Assembly: GCF_025399195.1 (NCBI RefSeq)
Contig: NW_026252163.1
Location: 21,032-85,031 of the forward strand
Direction of reading: 5' to 3'
DNA length: 64,000 nucleotides
Source of the DNA: Umbelopsis ramanniana AG
Taxonomy: Eukaryota; Mucoromycota; Umbelopsidomycetes; Umbelopsidales; Umbelopsidaceae
The translations under genes were made by a program, and so were the position numbers. Shown here one piece after another: positions 1 through 13,850 of this stretch (positions are counted from its first letter, which is position 1; each line of letters begins with the position of its first letter). A model generated the notes under the pieces. That model had not been told where the DNA came from and did no database searches. It saw only the letters and a list, made by a program, of their open reading frames with translations.

Positions 1-3000
1 TTCTATGAATTAGTATTTGTCCTCAAGAGAATTCGTGCAGAGTGCCAAAGCTTGCTCAATGCTTTTGTTTTGGAAGGCAAAGTTGCACAAGCAAAAGTTC
101 CAAGTTTGCCAGCTTTAGTAGTCGGAGAAGTCGCACTTGGCCCTGATTCACCTGAAGAAAACCTCTTCAGCGTAGAGACGGCAGCATGGGTTGCAGATGC
201 GTGCTTTAATACGTTGATCAGCCAAATCGGCAAAGTGCGAGGAAAACCTGCTGTTATATCATCATTGGAGGACCGTCGCAAGCGAATTGTTACTTCTATA
301 GGCTTTTACGATGAAACGAAACAAAGAGCGGACACAAACATTTTAGCAAGTTTGGCTGGAGCTGTTGTTGCATTAGGTGTTCTACCAGTGAAACTCAATC
401 CCGTGATCAGAAGTGTTATGAACAGCATAAAGGTTTGTTCACCATCCTTTTCCTCCGATAGGTATTGGCCCGGTTAAACTAATTCCTATTGCATTCATAG
501 TTTGAGCAAAATCATGAGTTTCAGCGCCGATCTGCTTCAACTCTTGCGAGTTTGTTAGCCATATGCTCAAAGGGTCAAGCGCGCATCAATCCAAACGACA
601 AAATTGTCAAGAACCTGTGTACATTTTTATGTTCGGATCCTCTTCTCACACCTGTTTTTGCGGACAATCAGCAATTAGGAGGAATACAATCTTTGCAAAA
701 AACGGATGCACCAGCCCAGGCAAAGGCATCCAAGGAAAGTTCCGCAGCCAACGCACAGCTTAGTGAGCAGGAACTGATGAGGCGTGGTGCAGAAACCGCA
801 CTCAAAGAACTGTGTGATCGATTTGGAGAACACCTATTTCAAGAAATCCCGAAAGTATGGGAATGTATGACTGGTAAACTACAAGGCATATATGGTGATC
901 AAAGCGATTCATCTGCTACCGAAGCAAACAGCGCGGATGATTTGATTTCCGAGGAAACCAACGTCGGTCAAGAAATTATCGACTCCTTGACAGTCATCAG
1001 AACAGTCCTCCCAGTGCTACATGCATCTCTCTGGAGTCAGGTAAGTATTCGTTCTACAACTTCTACCTCTGATAATATGACTAAACAACATACTACAATA
1101 GGTGGTATCTATCGCGCCATACGTTGCCGAAGCACTTAAATCTCGATACTCTTTCATTCGGTTTGCTGGTGCCCGTTGCTTGGCCACCTTATGCGATGTC
1201 ATTACTGTTGATGGAATGCGTATAATCGTTGAAAAAGCGGTTCCCATGCTTGGTGATACTAGAAATGATGCTTACCGACAAGGAGCATCTGAAGTTATAT
1301 ATCACCTGGTTCAATTATTGGATGCCAAGATTTTGCCCTACGTGATCTTCCTTATAGTTCCCATTCTTGGTCGCATGAGTGATCCCGACGAGTCGGTACG
1401 ACTGGTATGCACCAACTGCTTTGCATTGTTGATAAAGCTTGTACCCTTGGAAGCTGGTATTCCTGATCCACCAGGCATGTCGCAAGAACTTCTCGCTCAC
1501 CGTGATGAGGAGCGCAAATTCCTTTCTCAACTTATGGACCCCAGCAAAATTGAAACATTCGTTATTCCCGTTAAAATCAATGCCGAACTTCGTAAATATC
1601 AACAAGAAGGTGTCAGCTGGCTGGCATTCCTTAACAAATTCCATCTTCATGGTATACTCTGTGATGGTAAGCTACAGTAAAGCTGCGTTTGTCAATAATG
1701 CGACAACTAATTCACTCTGATCGTTGCAGATATGGGATTGGGCAAGACACTACAGTCTATTTGCATTCTCGCAAGCGATCATGAAAATAGAGCTACAGCC
1801 TATGCACAAGGAAGAGAAACATCACCATGTCCTCCTTCATTAGTTATTTGTCCACCAACACTTTCCGGTCACTGGTATCATGAAATCAAAAATTACACCA
1901 ACACAATGAAGCCTCTGATGTACACCGGCGGACCAGCGGAAAGAAAGAGGTAATTGATACAGCAGCAATATCTTTCATGATAGCTACTTTGAATTTATTT
2001 AGCGTGCTAATTACATGCTTGTATTTCTTCACTACCAGACTCAGAAGCAAGATCAAAGATCACGATATCATCATCATGTCCTATGATATCATCCGCAATG
2101 ATATTGAGGATTTACAGAAAACGCCTTGGAATTATTGTATCCTGGATGAAGGTCATATTATCAAAAACGGCAAAACGAAAATTACTAAGGCCATCAAAAG
2201 TATCAGAGCCGACCATCGTCTCATTCTTTCTGGTACACCCATTCAGGTAAACAAAGCAAGAGGCATTTATCGTTTTAGAAGCTTCAGATTACTTATACTC
2301 CTTTTTTAGAACAATGTACTGGAGCTATGGTCATTATTTGATTTCCTCATGCCAGGATTTTTAGGCACAGAGAAGATCTTTAATGATCGATTTGGAAAGC
2401 CCATCTTGGCCAGCAGAGATAGTAAAAGCTCCTCGAAGGAACAAGAAGCTGGTGCTCTGGCCCTGGAGGCACTGCATAAACAAGTCTTGCCATTCTTGCT
2501 TCGTCGCCTTAAAGAAGACGTCCTTCACGACTTGCCTCCAAAGATTATCCAAGATTACTACTGCGAGCTCAGTGACCTGCAAGTAAGTATAATTCATATC
2601 TTCCATCATCTTCGGTACCAATGTTAATAGGAATATGTCTCTAGAAATCGCTATATGAGGAGTTTTCTAAATCTCAGGCTAAGAATGCGGTTGAGCATGA
2701 ACTGGAATCGGAAACCGATGAAAAAGAAGGTGGCGGAAAGGCGCAACATATTTTCCAAGCTCTACAATACCTTCGTAAGCTGTGTAATCATCCACTTCTG
2801 GTTGTCAATCCTAAGCATCCAGAATACAACAAGGTTATGCAGCGGTTGGAAAAGAATCAAGCGTCGCTACATGACATTCATAATGCTCCCAAGTTACTGG
2901 CTCTGAAGTAAGTGATCGATATCAACAACGTGAATGAAACTTTTTGCCTTCCATACTCATAAGAATACAAAGACAATTGTTGGTGGATTGTGGAATTGGT

Positions 3001-3759
3001 GCCACAACAAACGAAACAGAAACAGATCCAGCCGCCATGGCAGCTGGTGCGGTCAGTCAACATCGAGCTTTGATCTTTTGTCAGCTGAAAACAATGTTAG
3101 ATATCATTGAAGATGATATTTTGAAGAAACTTATGCCGTCCGTAACATACTTGCGTTTGGATGGATCTATTGACGCAACTAAGCGTCACGATATTGTACA
3201 GAAATTTAATGCGGATCCCTCCATCGATTTGCTGCTACTCACAACGCACGTTGGTGGACTAGGACTAAATTTGACTGGAGCTGACACCGTCATCTTTGTT
3301 GAACATGATTGGAATCCCATGAAGGATCTGCAAGCCATGGATCGTGCACATCGTATTGGACAGAAGAAGGTCGTCAATGTGTATCGACTAATTACTAGAG
3401 GTACATTGGAAGAGAAAATCATGGGGTAAGTCTTAAAGCAAACAAAGTTCTATATTCTTCTAATGGTCAACAAAGCTAACTAGTACACCAATAGCTTGCA
3501 GAAGTTCAAACTCAACATTGCAAATACCATTGTTAATCAGCAAAACTCTGGTCTCCAAAGTATGGACACTGATCAAATTCTGGACCTCTTCTCTGTCCCT
3601 GGAGGCAACGGAGAGGAAAAGCCCAAGAAGGATACAGAAGGAGAAATCGCCAAACGCGTGGGACCCAAAGCAGTTCTGGATAACCTTGAGAGTCTATGGG
3701 ATGAGAAGCAATATGAGGAGGAGTACAATATAGATAACTTTATCTCAAACTTGAAGTAA
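1..3759 (+). CDS. mot1: Mot1/BTAF1 TBP-associated ATPase, C-terminal part (5' end outside window)
   Basis: Mot1/BTAF1 is a nuclear Swi2/Snf2 ATPase that strips TATA-binding protein from DNA. The reading frame is open to base 1, so the N-terminal HEAT part lies upstream. I assemble nine exons: 1-432, 501-1040, 1102-1666, 1730-1949, 2039-2246, 2310-2582, 2645-2907, 2973-3425 and 3495-3759. They sum to 3219 nt, an exact 1073 codons, which supports the junctions. Exons 1-3 hold HEAT-like helices. The ATPase follows: motif I DDMGLGKT is split across the 1666/1730 junction, motif II is DEGH, motif III is LSGTPIQ, and motif VI is QAMDRAHRIGQKK near 3330-3366. The C-terminus (SMDTDQILDLF, ending NFISNLK) matches the Mot1 tail and not other Snf2 proteins. 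Introns are 60-90 nt. The Mot1 assignment is strong from the HEAT-plus-ATPase order and the tail. Confidence 0.95.
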
Positions 3760-5216
3760 CATCCTTAAATACAGCTAGCATTTGTACAGTAAACATCAAC
3801 CTTACTAGCGTTCCAAAAGACCAAAAGTATACCGGTCTGATTTGACCAAATAAAAAAAATTCTGGTTTGGTTTGATTAAAACCAAATACTTATGGTTTGG
3901 TTTCGTTTGCCAATGGCACCAATCTGCATTGATTGGGAAACTTAACAACGTGGGTCCTGGAAATCGGTCAGAAACTTGCCGCCCGTAATTTTATTGCTAC
4001 CTGTTCTCTGCAACACGTTATTTTAAACGAAATTTTTCGCTGGGTATAAGAGAATCATAAATGGACATCTTTGTTGATTTTATTTGACCACAGATTGTGT
4101 TCGTGAAGTATGCGCTGCACTTGAATATCCGTCCATTACACACGTTTCAAGTTAAAAATCCAAAAAAAAAAAAATGAATGTGCCTTTATCATTGAGACGG
4201 GTGAGGATATTTGCATGGTAGAGGAAGATAAACATTAAGCAATACGTGGTACGCTACTACTCAGAGATATTTCATAGTAAATGAGGTTTCTATTTGAGTC
4301 GCACGATTGTATTTCGCTACAGAATGTGTAGCTGAGTACAATCAAATGAATCAGACTGCCATCCACTTCGCCATGTGTAGAAACAGAAATAGGATAGGTA
4401 TTGATGACTCAATGATTGTCAACCTACTTGTTAAGACGAGTGATATGGAAGGTCAAGCTATCCCAAGTGATCACGTGCTCTGACCACACAGGATGGCGAA
4501 TTAACAATATTTATTTTTGCCACAAAATGTTTTTAAAAAAAATTTTACGGCTATAAAAGAAAACATAGTAGCCCATAAACAACACTTACCTTTCCCTCGA
4601 AACAACTTAAATCCATCCGCTCCGACCGTTTTGGTTTTTGCGGATGGAAGTTTGAGTACGTATCTGTCTTAGATGCACCCCGAGGAAGACATCTGTACGC
4701 CATCTTAATCACCCAAGCGCTCTTCTGTGCGTATACTGGGCTTCATGCGAAGGCTATATCTCTTTTAAGCGCTTATAAATATCATGAAATATAAAAAAGA
4801 AGCATATGACAAATATACTCTGTCATTTTATCTAGTTCTCTATAGAAATCTGGACATGCTCCGAATAACAATAGAAAGTGACCATACTTGCACTATGGGT
4901 ACTGAACAATGCTGGTAATTGTGGCTATGAAAGCACAATGTACTGCAAATAAGATACCTTACATAAAGACATTGACCCAAACACGGTAAACTTCTGGACA
5001 AAATGATAGTTTGATTCAAGCTGAAAATGGTGCAGTGAAAAGATTTTCAATACGAAATCCATTGATTGTTAAGCGGCTTGTGCTGTTGGACAGCGAAAAG
5101 GGTAATCATATTCCATGAAATTTTAGCACAGCGACCGGAAATGGTAAAGGATAGTGTGCCTCTGCATAGCGCTACCGCGTTCGAAAATTGCCAGCTAGTA
5201 CAGTGATGAACCAAAG
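3760..5216. other. Intergenic stretch, about 1.46 kb, AT-rich
   Basis: I see no convincing gene here; all frames are broken by stops. Around 3860-3905 the word ggtttggttt occurs twice, with a complementary aaaccaaa between the copies, giving a small potential hairpin. It may belong to the mot1 3' region. The rest would hold the promoter of the bestrophin-like gene. Confidence 0.6.
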
Positions 5217-6979
5217 ATGATAACAATTCCAAACAACATCACAAACAAGAGTAAGTAAGCCCAGTATATGGCATATCTCGCACTTCACCAACTAAGCTTA
5301 ATAACCGAACCGGCTCAACTTAGCTTGGATTCGAAAAACCATCAGCCGTGTTTGGGCAAATTGGCCAGATGTCCTCTGTTGGAAAGGAAGCGTAAGTGTA
5401 GAGACATTGAGCTGGCAAGCAGATAATCACAGTAACCTAACAAAAAATCGGTTGTTGCATGTATAGGTTTTACCTGCCACTCTTCCACCTGTTATTCTGA
5501 TGTCTATATTTTCTACGCTTGTCTGCTTAGTACATGTTAATTTCGAAGTATATCTCGGTCTTCCAAGCTCTGTTGGTAAGACATGGTTCAACAAATTGGC
5601 TGAGTAATAGAACATTTAACCAACACTGTGTTCAGTGCCAACAATCTCGGTGACATTAGGTCTTTTGCTTGCCTTTCGAGTCAATACAGCATACGATCGC
5701 TACACGGAAGGCAGACGTCTGTTTCAAACGATAACGACAACAATTCGCAACCTTGCACGTTTGATCTGGCTCAATGTCCCCGAAAAGAATGAAAGAGATC
5801 ATGTCGAAAAGATGAGATGTGTCAAACTCCTTCTCGCCTTCGCGGTTGCTACCAAGCGGCATTTGAGATCAGAATACGGTATTGACTATCCAGACTGTAA
5901 GCTATTTTCCAAAAGCATATTTGAAATTATACATCACCCTTGACTATTGACTCATCACTCTTCGATAGTAAAATCATTGTTACCAAATGATTGGGTTTCA
6001 ACTATGACCTCGGCATCCATGCCTACATCACGAACAGCTCCTCCACCTCCCAAGTTGAAAACCAGAATCGCTGCAATGATGGGTATGGGACAACCAATTC
6101 TTTTACAAGATGACACTGATGTCGTTCCCGAGGCTGCGTTTACAGGATCCCCTGTAGACTTAATTCCACCACCAATTTTACAACCTCAAAATGATGATAT
6201 CAGTGACGTTGCTAACAAACGTAGAGACGAAGAAGACCAGGTACCTTTTCTGGTAAAGACAACTCCCACTTTAGAATATCCTATCAAACGAGCTACTGCA
6301 AAAAAGAAGAGTGATGACAAACTGCATCTGCTTGATAGCTCTAGTGCATCGGGTCTGAATGAACAAGGCTCTAGCACTGCTGCATCATCCATCAAAAGTA
6401 TCTCTTTCCATTCGGATGAAGACTTGCCGGAGGAGAGGGATGCAGACATGTGCTTGCCGATGGAAATTCTCTTTCGCATTTCACTTTTCCTTAACCAAGC
6501 TAAAGCAGCAGGCAGAATTGAATCCAGCTTCGTTGTTAGTTGCACCTCTTCAATCGATACGCTCACGAACAGCCTTACAGCTTTTGAACGTATTCGCCAT
6601 ACCCCCATTCCAAAAGCCTATGATATCCATTTGTAAGTACCTGGATGCCTGTATATCTAATACATGTACAATTACGTTGAAGTTTGACTTTAAATTATTC
6701 CATGATCACGATAGGAAACAAGGAGTAGTCATTTATGTTGTCACCTTGCCATTTACCTTGGTCGCCGAAATGGGCTTTCTCATGATTCCAGTTGTAGCAC
6801 TCGTTGCATTCACGCTTTTTGGTGTCATTGCTATTGGCTCTCAAATCGAAAACCCTTTTGGATATGATAGTAACGATTTACCTCTGTCACATTATTGTGA
6901 TCAGCTCAAGAAAGAAGTGGAGTGGGTCATATATCATATCCCAACTTCGACCGAGTCGGTACTTCTAAATGGCGTGTGA
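5217..6979 (+). CDS. Bestrophin-like (UPF0187/YneE type) anion channel
   Basis: Predicted membrane anion channel of the bestrophin superfamily. Six exons fit: 5217-5250, 5324-5391, 5467-5575, 5636-5896, 5969-6632 and 6715-6979. They total 1401 nt, 466 residues. The start is a 34-nt first exon (MITIPNNITNK) that splices in frame to TWIRKTISRVW. Family signatures are the first membrane helix after WKGSVLPATLPP, the GLLLAFRVNTAYDRYTEGR block, the late RHTPIPKAYDIHL segment, and a C-terminal membrane pair followed by IENPFGYDSNDLPL. Between the two membrane halves lies a polar, Ser/Pro-rich insert of roughly 130-150 residues (about 6000-6440) that compact bacterial members lack. Channel selectivity cannot be read from sequence. 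The family call is secure; the exact start is likely but relies on a short exon. Confidence 0.88.
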
Positions 6980-7119
6980 TCTGAATATTTTACAACATAA
7001 CTTATTGTATAGCATTGCATAATACGTGGTTAACAATGATAAAACTCCAATTTTTAATTTAAATTCATGTTTGCATTTGCGGCAACATGCTGCTTATGGA
7101 AAGACTTCACATAAGATAT

Positions 7120-10100
7120 CTAGGTATACAACTCCATAACGGCATCGTTGGCAAGGGCTTCAAGCGATTCACCCTTCAAGTCAATACCATCCAAGAAGTT
7201 CAGTGGGAATAGTACGAGATGGCCGCGAACCTTATCCAAGTGAGATCGGACCTCCTCGACAGACATGTTGGGATCTGCTACGTGACCAGAGTTGATCTTG
7301 GTAGGATCAGGGAAGAACTGCTTGTAGTCATCCCAGTTATGCACTAATCAAGAACATACATTTGTTGGCTTCAATTTGAAAAAGTCTTAAGATCGTAATA
7401 GTCAGAAATACTTACCGCTTTCGTCGGGAACACAGTGGAAAACTTCACGGAAAGCATCGGTGTTCTTGGTAGCTGTGCCAAGCCATAGCTCATTGTAAGT
7501 CTCTTCGTCTAGAGGGTCTTGAACAAGGCGATCTTCGTGCGAATGCAATGTATCCTCATTAGCAAAAGGAGGCATATGCATAGAAGGTGTTACGGAGGTA
7601 ACGTCTTCATCAGGGAGCAAGCCAAGATGTTCCTTCCATAGTTGTCGGCGAAGGGTGACGGCAAAACGACCAGCATCCCACTAAGCGATGATGTATCAAT
7701 AGACTGTAACATTTCAAATATAGCATACCAAAATATCATGACGACTTACATGTTCGCCGTTCATACGCGATTGAACCATATCCTGGTCCTCGACAATCAT
7801 GGCAATTTCAGAGTCATGGTCTCCTGCTTGTGAACGATCGTTCAAGTTGGCAGAACCCATAATGACAATACGATCTACGGTGATAACTGTAAGACATCTC
7901 TATCACTTGATACGGATTCGAGATATAGACACTTACCATCAACAATCATAAGTTTAGCATGAATATAAAGCTCTTCAGTAACATAATCTTCGGCTTCATC
8001 AGCTTCAGCTGCCTTTCCACGAGGACGATCGGTACGTGTATCATCAACCCAGCTTTCTTTGTCAAGATTGCCATCTAACATGGCGTCTCTTCCAACACTA
8101 TCCCTTGCTTCGTTATGTTTGGCCATTTTAATGGCGTCGTTAAGCACCTTCTGGCCCTCTTCCTCATCGGGAACTCTAGTGTACTCGACAGCATTTTCCA
8201 ACTTATCGCGGAAGTTTTCGAATGGATGTTGATGAGTAACAGATCCAGCAGTTCCACGAACAAAGTCAGGTTCTCCTCCTTTAATGAACTGAGCCCGACG
8301 CTCTTCAGGTCTTTGAGATGCTCCAGCAGCCTGGACTTCTTCAGTCGAATATCCGGCAGCGCTAGCAAGCATATCTTGGATGTGCTCCTTATTGATGCGA
8401 TCGTAGCTGCGTAGGGCGAAGAATGAAATATAACGCTGACTGTCGATGCCAGCCTTTTGAAGTTCTTCAAGGATACTTCTTCCGCCACGGCAAATGGAAA
8501 CGTATTGCCAATGCATGACAAGTCTACAATAGCATTGAGTCAACACAGATTTTGAAAATGGGACATTGGCGTGTCAAGACTCACCGTGCAACACCTGCAT
8601 CCTTTGAACTCAAATCAGCTGGGAAAGCAGGAATGAGAGGCATGACAACGATGACGCGGAACGCCTGGTTTTCTTCATGAGCACGCTTGATACGGTCTAC
8701 AATAGCCGCACCGATCTGATTCTTCAGAATGAAGTCCTTGTCAGTGTCAGATGTAGAAGTGACTAAAAGGATGGGAGGATATTAAGAGTACGTTTCGTTT
8801 CGGTCTAAACCTTTATGTAAGCACTTACTGAAAAACTGATTTTCAATGTAAACAAAGTGCTGAGCGTTACGAATGCTTTCGATATAGGCATTTTGAATGG
8901 AGTGCTAGTGAGAGGAAATAGGGTTGATAAGATTTTTGCACACGCGCCAATTTGAGCCATGTCAATGGCTTACCTCGGTTTCAATATTGGAGCTCCAGTC
9001 AGCACTGCTACGCAAGATCTGAGCACGGCAAGAACCTTTGATACCACGTGTGTTGTGAACGTGCTTGCGGAAGAGCGAAAAGTCAGATGGTGGTTGAAAC
9101 TTCTGTGCGTGACCAAAGCCTCCGAGTGGTGGTTGCAAAAATGGCACCTCCTCGCGATCCATGGATTTTTGGTGCTACAGCAAAAAGGTTAGTTGAAATG
9201 CGTGTAACCCAGGTCTCAACTAGCAACACTTGCCTTGATGAAATTCCATCTTTCACATGCGTGACGGATAACGTCAAGGACAGGTCCACCAAGCATGGCA
9301 AGAGAGATATCGTGCCAAGGCATTCTGGCGAGAGTTGTTTTGTCAATCAACTGCAAGTCCCAATGTTGGACTGGGGTCAAATGAAAATTGTTTAGCATCA
9401 AAGCTTTAAATTCACTGGTTGAATAGCTTAGCATCTTACCATCCTTAAAGTCAGCAATACGAGGGTTACTGTAGTCCTGGCCTGTGATAAATTGCAAACC
9501 GTTAATGGTGGTTGCACATAAAAAACGTTACTTGACCTACAACGCTTACCTGGCCATACCTCAAGACTGGGATCGTTGCAGTGGAAATCTGCCAGTCTGT
9601 GGGTATGTGTATCCCAACGGCTGTGCAGCAAAAATTATACAAATGATGATTTAGTCAAGGTCACGAAATAACCGTTCAATTCCATTAACTCCACATACCC
9701 AAAACAGAGATCGAGGCCACCCAAGAAGGCTATCCTGTTATCCACGATAAGGAACTTTTCGTGATGAGCCCAGAAGAAAGTTCCTCCAGCAGAATGATCA
9801 GGGTGTCTTTGAACTAAGATATCAAAACGTCAGTGGTCAACTCAGTACTTCCATTGATAAGATGTAGGACATGAAAAAACTAACCGACAATATTTTTGCT
9901 TAAACCCTCTAACCAAGTCTTGGTATGCTCACTATCCAAAGTTAAAGCCATCTCTACTTCCTGTTGAAATATGACGTTTGAGAAGGGGCAGACAACTCTA
10001 TATTCAACAAACCATCCCGCTGTGTTACCTTGTATACTACGACATAGATCTTTACACCCTCGTCAGCCTTCTTCTTGAGCAACTTGTCGAGACGATACTC

Positions 10101-10622
10101 GGGATACTTGGTGGGAGGTCTGCGGAGGAACTAATGCGCGTTTTGTCTGAGAATCAAAGTCTAACACTAACCCTTTCTCTCATGGAAAAAGATACTCACA
10201 AGCTCAGGACTCTATAAAAAGTAGGACCCGTTCCGTTAGCCTCATTTACTTCATAAAACAGTCACGATCATCCCCATGCATCACAGCACGGCACCTACCA
10301 ACCACCAGTCTTCGATAAAAATCATATCGCGAGCACTCTCGATAGCCTCGGACGCAGCCCTTATGAAAGACGGGTTAGATAAGCTCTCTATTCACTTAGG
10401 GGGTATAGTCCTCACTAACCATAGGTAATCTTTGCCGTCTACAAAGTACTTGACTTGAGCTCCTTCACGAACAGGTGCAAAAGAATCGAAACGGTGGTGC
10501 TCGGCAAGATATGCCTCCTCACGCTTTTCCTCATCGTCAATATTGAAGAAATCCTTTGCGCGAAACTCGAGCTCCTCAAGATTTCCTTTAACAGTTTTAG
10601 CAATATCTTCGAAAAACGACAT
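7120..10622 (-). CDS. Phospholipase D (two HKD motifs, no PX/PH domains)
   Basis: Hydrolyses phosphatidylcholine-type lipids to phosphatidic acid. The gene starts with ATG at 10622 ([17 protein letters not shown]) and is cut by about a dozen short introns. The N-terminus leads into [11 protein letters not shown] joined to [20 protein letters not shown] (reverse strand, about 10300-10450), then SPEL and [18 protein letters not shown], the usual PLD core start. HKD motif 1 reads HHEKFLIVD in the exon near 9735-9800, after GGTFFWA. Motif 2 reads IHAKLMIVD near 7930-7970. The C-terminal exon ends DAVMELYT at 7120. No PX or PH domain precedes the catalytic core, so this differs from yeast Spo14. 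Exon junctions in the middle were not all resolved. A small gene lies 197 bp upstream in tandem (Utp5, same strand). Confidence 0.9.
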
Positions 10623-10818
10623 AGAAGAAGAAGAAGAAACGATGAAAACTTTCAGTAATCAAACTCGTGGATTTCTATTTACGGTTTCGCCGCCCGTTAA
10701 GGGCTTGGACAAAAAGGCATTTGGTGTGACAAGAACGATGTATATTGAAAAAAAAAAATTTGAAATGCATTATGGTTTCTAGGCGAGAATCAGATAGTCT
10801 ATAGAAGGATGTGATCAT

Positions 10819-13298
10819 CTACTCTTCATCGTCGCTATCTAAGTCTTCATCCAAGTCATCATCGTCCTCATCTTCATCTTCTTCCTCATCATCATACTAG
10901 CAAACAAAGCTGAATTAAAACCCAATGTTTACAACGACTGCTATTGTATGCCCGCTTTTACTTACCTCCATCATATCACCATCGTCTTCATCTTCCTCTT
11001 CACCGATCATCTCATCTTCAAACTCTTCTTCTTCGTCTTCCTCAACATAAACATTGATAGGTTCGTTGGTGGTATCTTCTTGGGCGTACTGTGATCGCAT
11101 GTCTATTTGGGACATCACCAAGTCCAATCGACCGTGCAGTCCAAGGAGCTTCTGGAAAACTCCAAGTCGTGCATCCAGTGCCTTATAGAAATTGGAGAGT
11201 TTACCAACCAGATCAGGAACCTATTGAAAAAGCATGGTTCACATGAGAACGTACGAACAACATAATGACGGTGGCATTGAGAATGAACTTACAGTCATCA
11301 GGTATGCAGTGTGTATTAAGAGAATTGCCTTGATCCATTCCAAAAGCGCTTTACCACGGTTTGGTCTCTCTTGGAACTTGTCAACAATTTGCTGTAAGAA
11401 CGGAATGACAAAGGTGGTGGGAAGTCTTCGCACAGTATTTCGAATGATCTCGGGGTTACTGTACGTCAAACAAGCCTCCAACAATTGCGTGTCGTTGGAA
11501 TGAAGTGCTTGGACAAGCATTTGTTGCAATGAACTGGCAGATGGAGTAGCATACTTGTTTGGTTTTCCGTTTTGAGCTCCAGTGTTGTTTCCGGCACCAG
11601 ACTCTTCAACTGCCAAACCTGACAACTTTTGCTCTATTGATGGTTCATTTTGGTTGCTATCTTCTTCATCATCATCATCTTGAGCCAAAGCAGGATTTGA
11701 AATGGCAAAGTCAGTGTTACCCAGTACTGTAACAGATGATTCATCGTATTTCTTCTGGGTAGTTTTCTGTGTAAAGTACATGTGAATGTTAGCTACACTT
11801 CTCATAACAATGCGCCATAATCCCATAATATGCGACACTTACCAAGTTGCTTGCTGCAAGTGACGCTTTGTCTACGAGGTAACCATTTACATTTTGTCTG
11901 GTCAAGACAATATCCTGTGACAAAGATCCAGAGGCATCGAGAACTCGCTTTGAAACAAAAGTTGATGCACATTACTATAAATTCATGGTATAACAATAAT
12001 GCTCCTTCATGTATACATACCACAGTCTCAAAAGCTGGCTTGATTGTAGAACCACGAGCAATGATAACAAAATCTTTGTCGCTTCCCGACATGAAGGCTG
12101 TCATTAATATGGGAATGGTACTAGATTCATCATCGCTTGAGACAACCTTGATGGAGGAATCTGGCTGTCGAGTGGTTGACCGAATCTTTCTTTTTGATTT
12201 GGGTCCGGAGGAGGCTGCTGAAGCCGATGTAGGGGAGGAGGCATTTTGCCAGATACCAGTAATACCATCCTCAGACAAAGCTAACACTGTGTTATCGGTT
12301 GAAGAGATATCGACATGTACGATGTCGTTATCCATTGTCAAGGCGGTGATGTTACCGGAATCGTCAGATTGAGATGAGCAATCCCAAACGTTGACATAAC
12401 GGTCATTTTCAGCGATGGAGACACAGATATCGTCGTTAGCACCAAAGAGAACATTAGTGATAGCGCTTGCATGACCAGTGAATTTCTATTCATGATATAG
12501 TCCATTATTAGCTTGATGAGTCCTCCTTCTGTTGACCCCAGTTACCGCCCTTACCTTGGAGATCTTTTTCGTTGCTAGATCCCAAATGTTGATGGTGTGT
12601 CCTGCAGTTGCCAGCTTAGTTTCACTGTGGTTAAGGGCCAACTTTTTGATGCTCTTTGAGTCGGCCTTCCACTTGCTGTAAAGGGAGTTATTAAAGGGTT
12701 CTAAACATGCGAACTCGCCCATACAACCATTGACTAACCTGATTTCTCTTCCTTCTTCAATATCCCACTCAACAACGTGGTGGTCTTCAGAAACTGAGTA
12801 ACCAACATTACCAGCTTGGTTGAAAACGAAGTCATTGATGGGCAGAGTGTGTGACCCAGCGAGAGTCTTCACAATTCTTCCGTGAACAGGCGAGTATATA
12901 GCAATAGATCCATTTTGCAAGCCGAGGGCTAGCACTTTTTGGCTGTTGGAAGAAGTCTTTCTCTTCTTCTTAGATGCTTTGCTCTATTAGCCGATAAAGG
13001 TTGGATTAGTTAATATACCAGAGGTAGAATTCAAGCCGTGCATAAAACATACCATGTCAACGTCAGATCTGCTAGTTCCCCAGGCTAGACATGTGAATTT
13101 ATCCTCTTTGCTGGAAGAAAAGTCGGATTTAATAGTACTGGATCGTGGATCAAAGATTCGAAGTCTATGGCGGTCAATTCCTTGCGTCACGAGAGCAAAG
13201 TTATCATTGCTCGGTGAATCGAAGGCAGAGAGCAAAGCTTCAACAGCCTTTGGTGCTACGTTCGTATCTTGCTTGGCTTTAAACTGGTTTCTACCCAT
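10819..13298 (-). CDS. utp5: Utp5/WDR43, t-UTP subunit of the SSU processome
   Basis: Nucleolar WD40 protein of the t-UTP subcomplex, needed for rDNA transcription and early 18S pre-rRNA processing. It starts at ATG 13298 (MGRNQFKAKQ); upstream in-frame codons are non-ATG. An N-terminal beta-propeller covers about 11800-13298, with blades such as KLALNHSETKLATAGHTINI(WD) and NDFVFNQAGNVGYSVSEDHH. The Utp12-type helical domain follows near 11300-11580, with LQQMLVQALHSNDTQLLEAC and RRLPTTFVIPFLQQIVDKFQ. The protein ends in a long acidic tail (EEDEEEEFEDEMIGEEEDED and more to SDDEE-stop), typical of nucleolar UTPs. Several introns of 50-110 nt interrupt it. Utp5/WDR43 fits better than Utp12 itself because there is one propeller rather than two. 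Confidence 0.88.
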
Positions 13299-13850
13299 TT
13301 CGTTTGAAGGCAATTGATTGAGAGTGGAAAACTAGTCAGTCTTCCTCACAAAAAAAAAATCCATATTCCAAAAAAAAAAAATTCAGTGTCTGTGAACCGG
13401 TCACATTTCTTTTCAATGTTAAATTTCAACTCGAAATTAGACGTTCCAACGCCACGAGCCTTTTCCGTACTGAATATGCCCAGGGCATCACAAAGCAAAA
13501 CTTATATACTAGCTTATAAGCAGACAAAATGGAGGGATTTTACACACGTGGAATATCTAACAAAACATAACCTTTATATTCATAAACACTACAACTGAAC
13601 ATGTCCCATTTTGCAAGTCACAAATGGCACCTCCGCTGCGAGAAACCAAAAGCGCGAGGGGTGATAAAAACCTCGACAGTGATAGCCAACTGTGATGGAA
13701 ATGTGAGGTTTATGTTCATCAACCAACTATCGCCAATGAAAGGTATGTCCAAGCTAGATCATCGATCAATATTAATATAATACATATTATTTTATATTAT
13801 CGTACAAGTTCTCGTGCAAAATATAGTGCATCAAACATAGAGAGTAGATC
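13299..13850. other. Intergenic, 552 bp
   Basis: Lies between the start of utp5 and the 3' end of the Rad51-paralog gene, both on the minus strand. It has two poly-A tracts near 13350-13381 and an AT-rich run near 13770-13802. No gene is seen. It probably contains the utp5 promoter. Confidence 0.5.

Noticed and set aside
3860-3905. Small inverted repeat as a transposon end
   Set aside because: Stem is only about 8-9 bp, no target-site duplication and no transposase nearby.
8115-8414. Plus-strand frames opposite the phospholipase D exons
   Set aside because: Antisense shadows of the PLD gene; no domain.
10905-11127. Acidic minus-strand frame as a separate small gene
   Set aside because: It is the tail exon of utp5, joined by a short intron.
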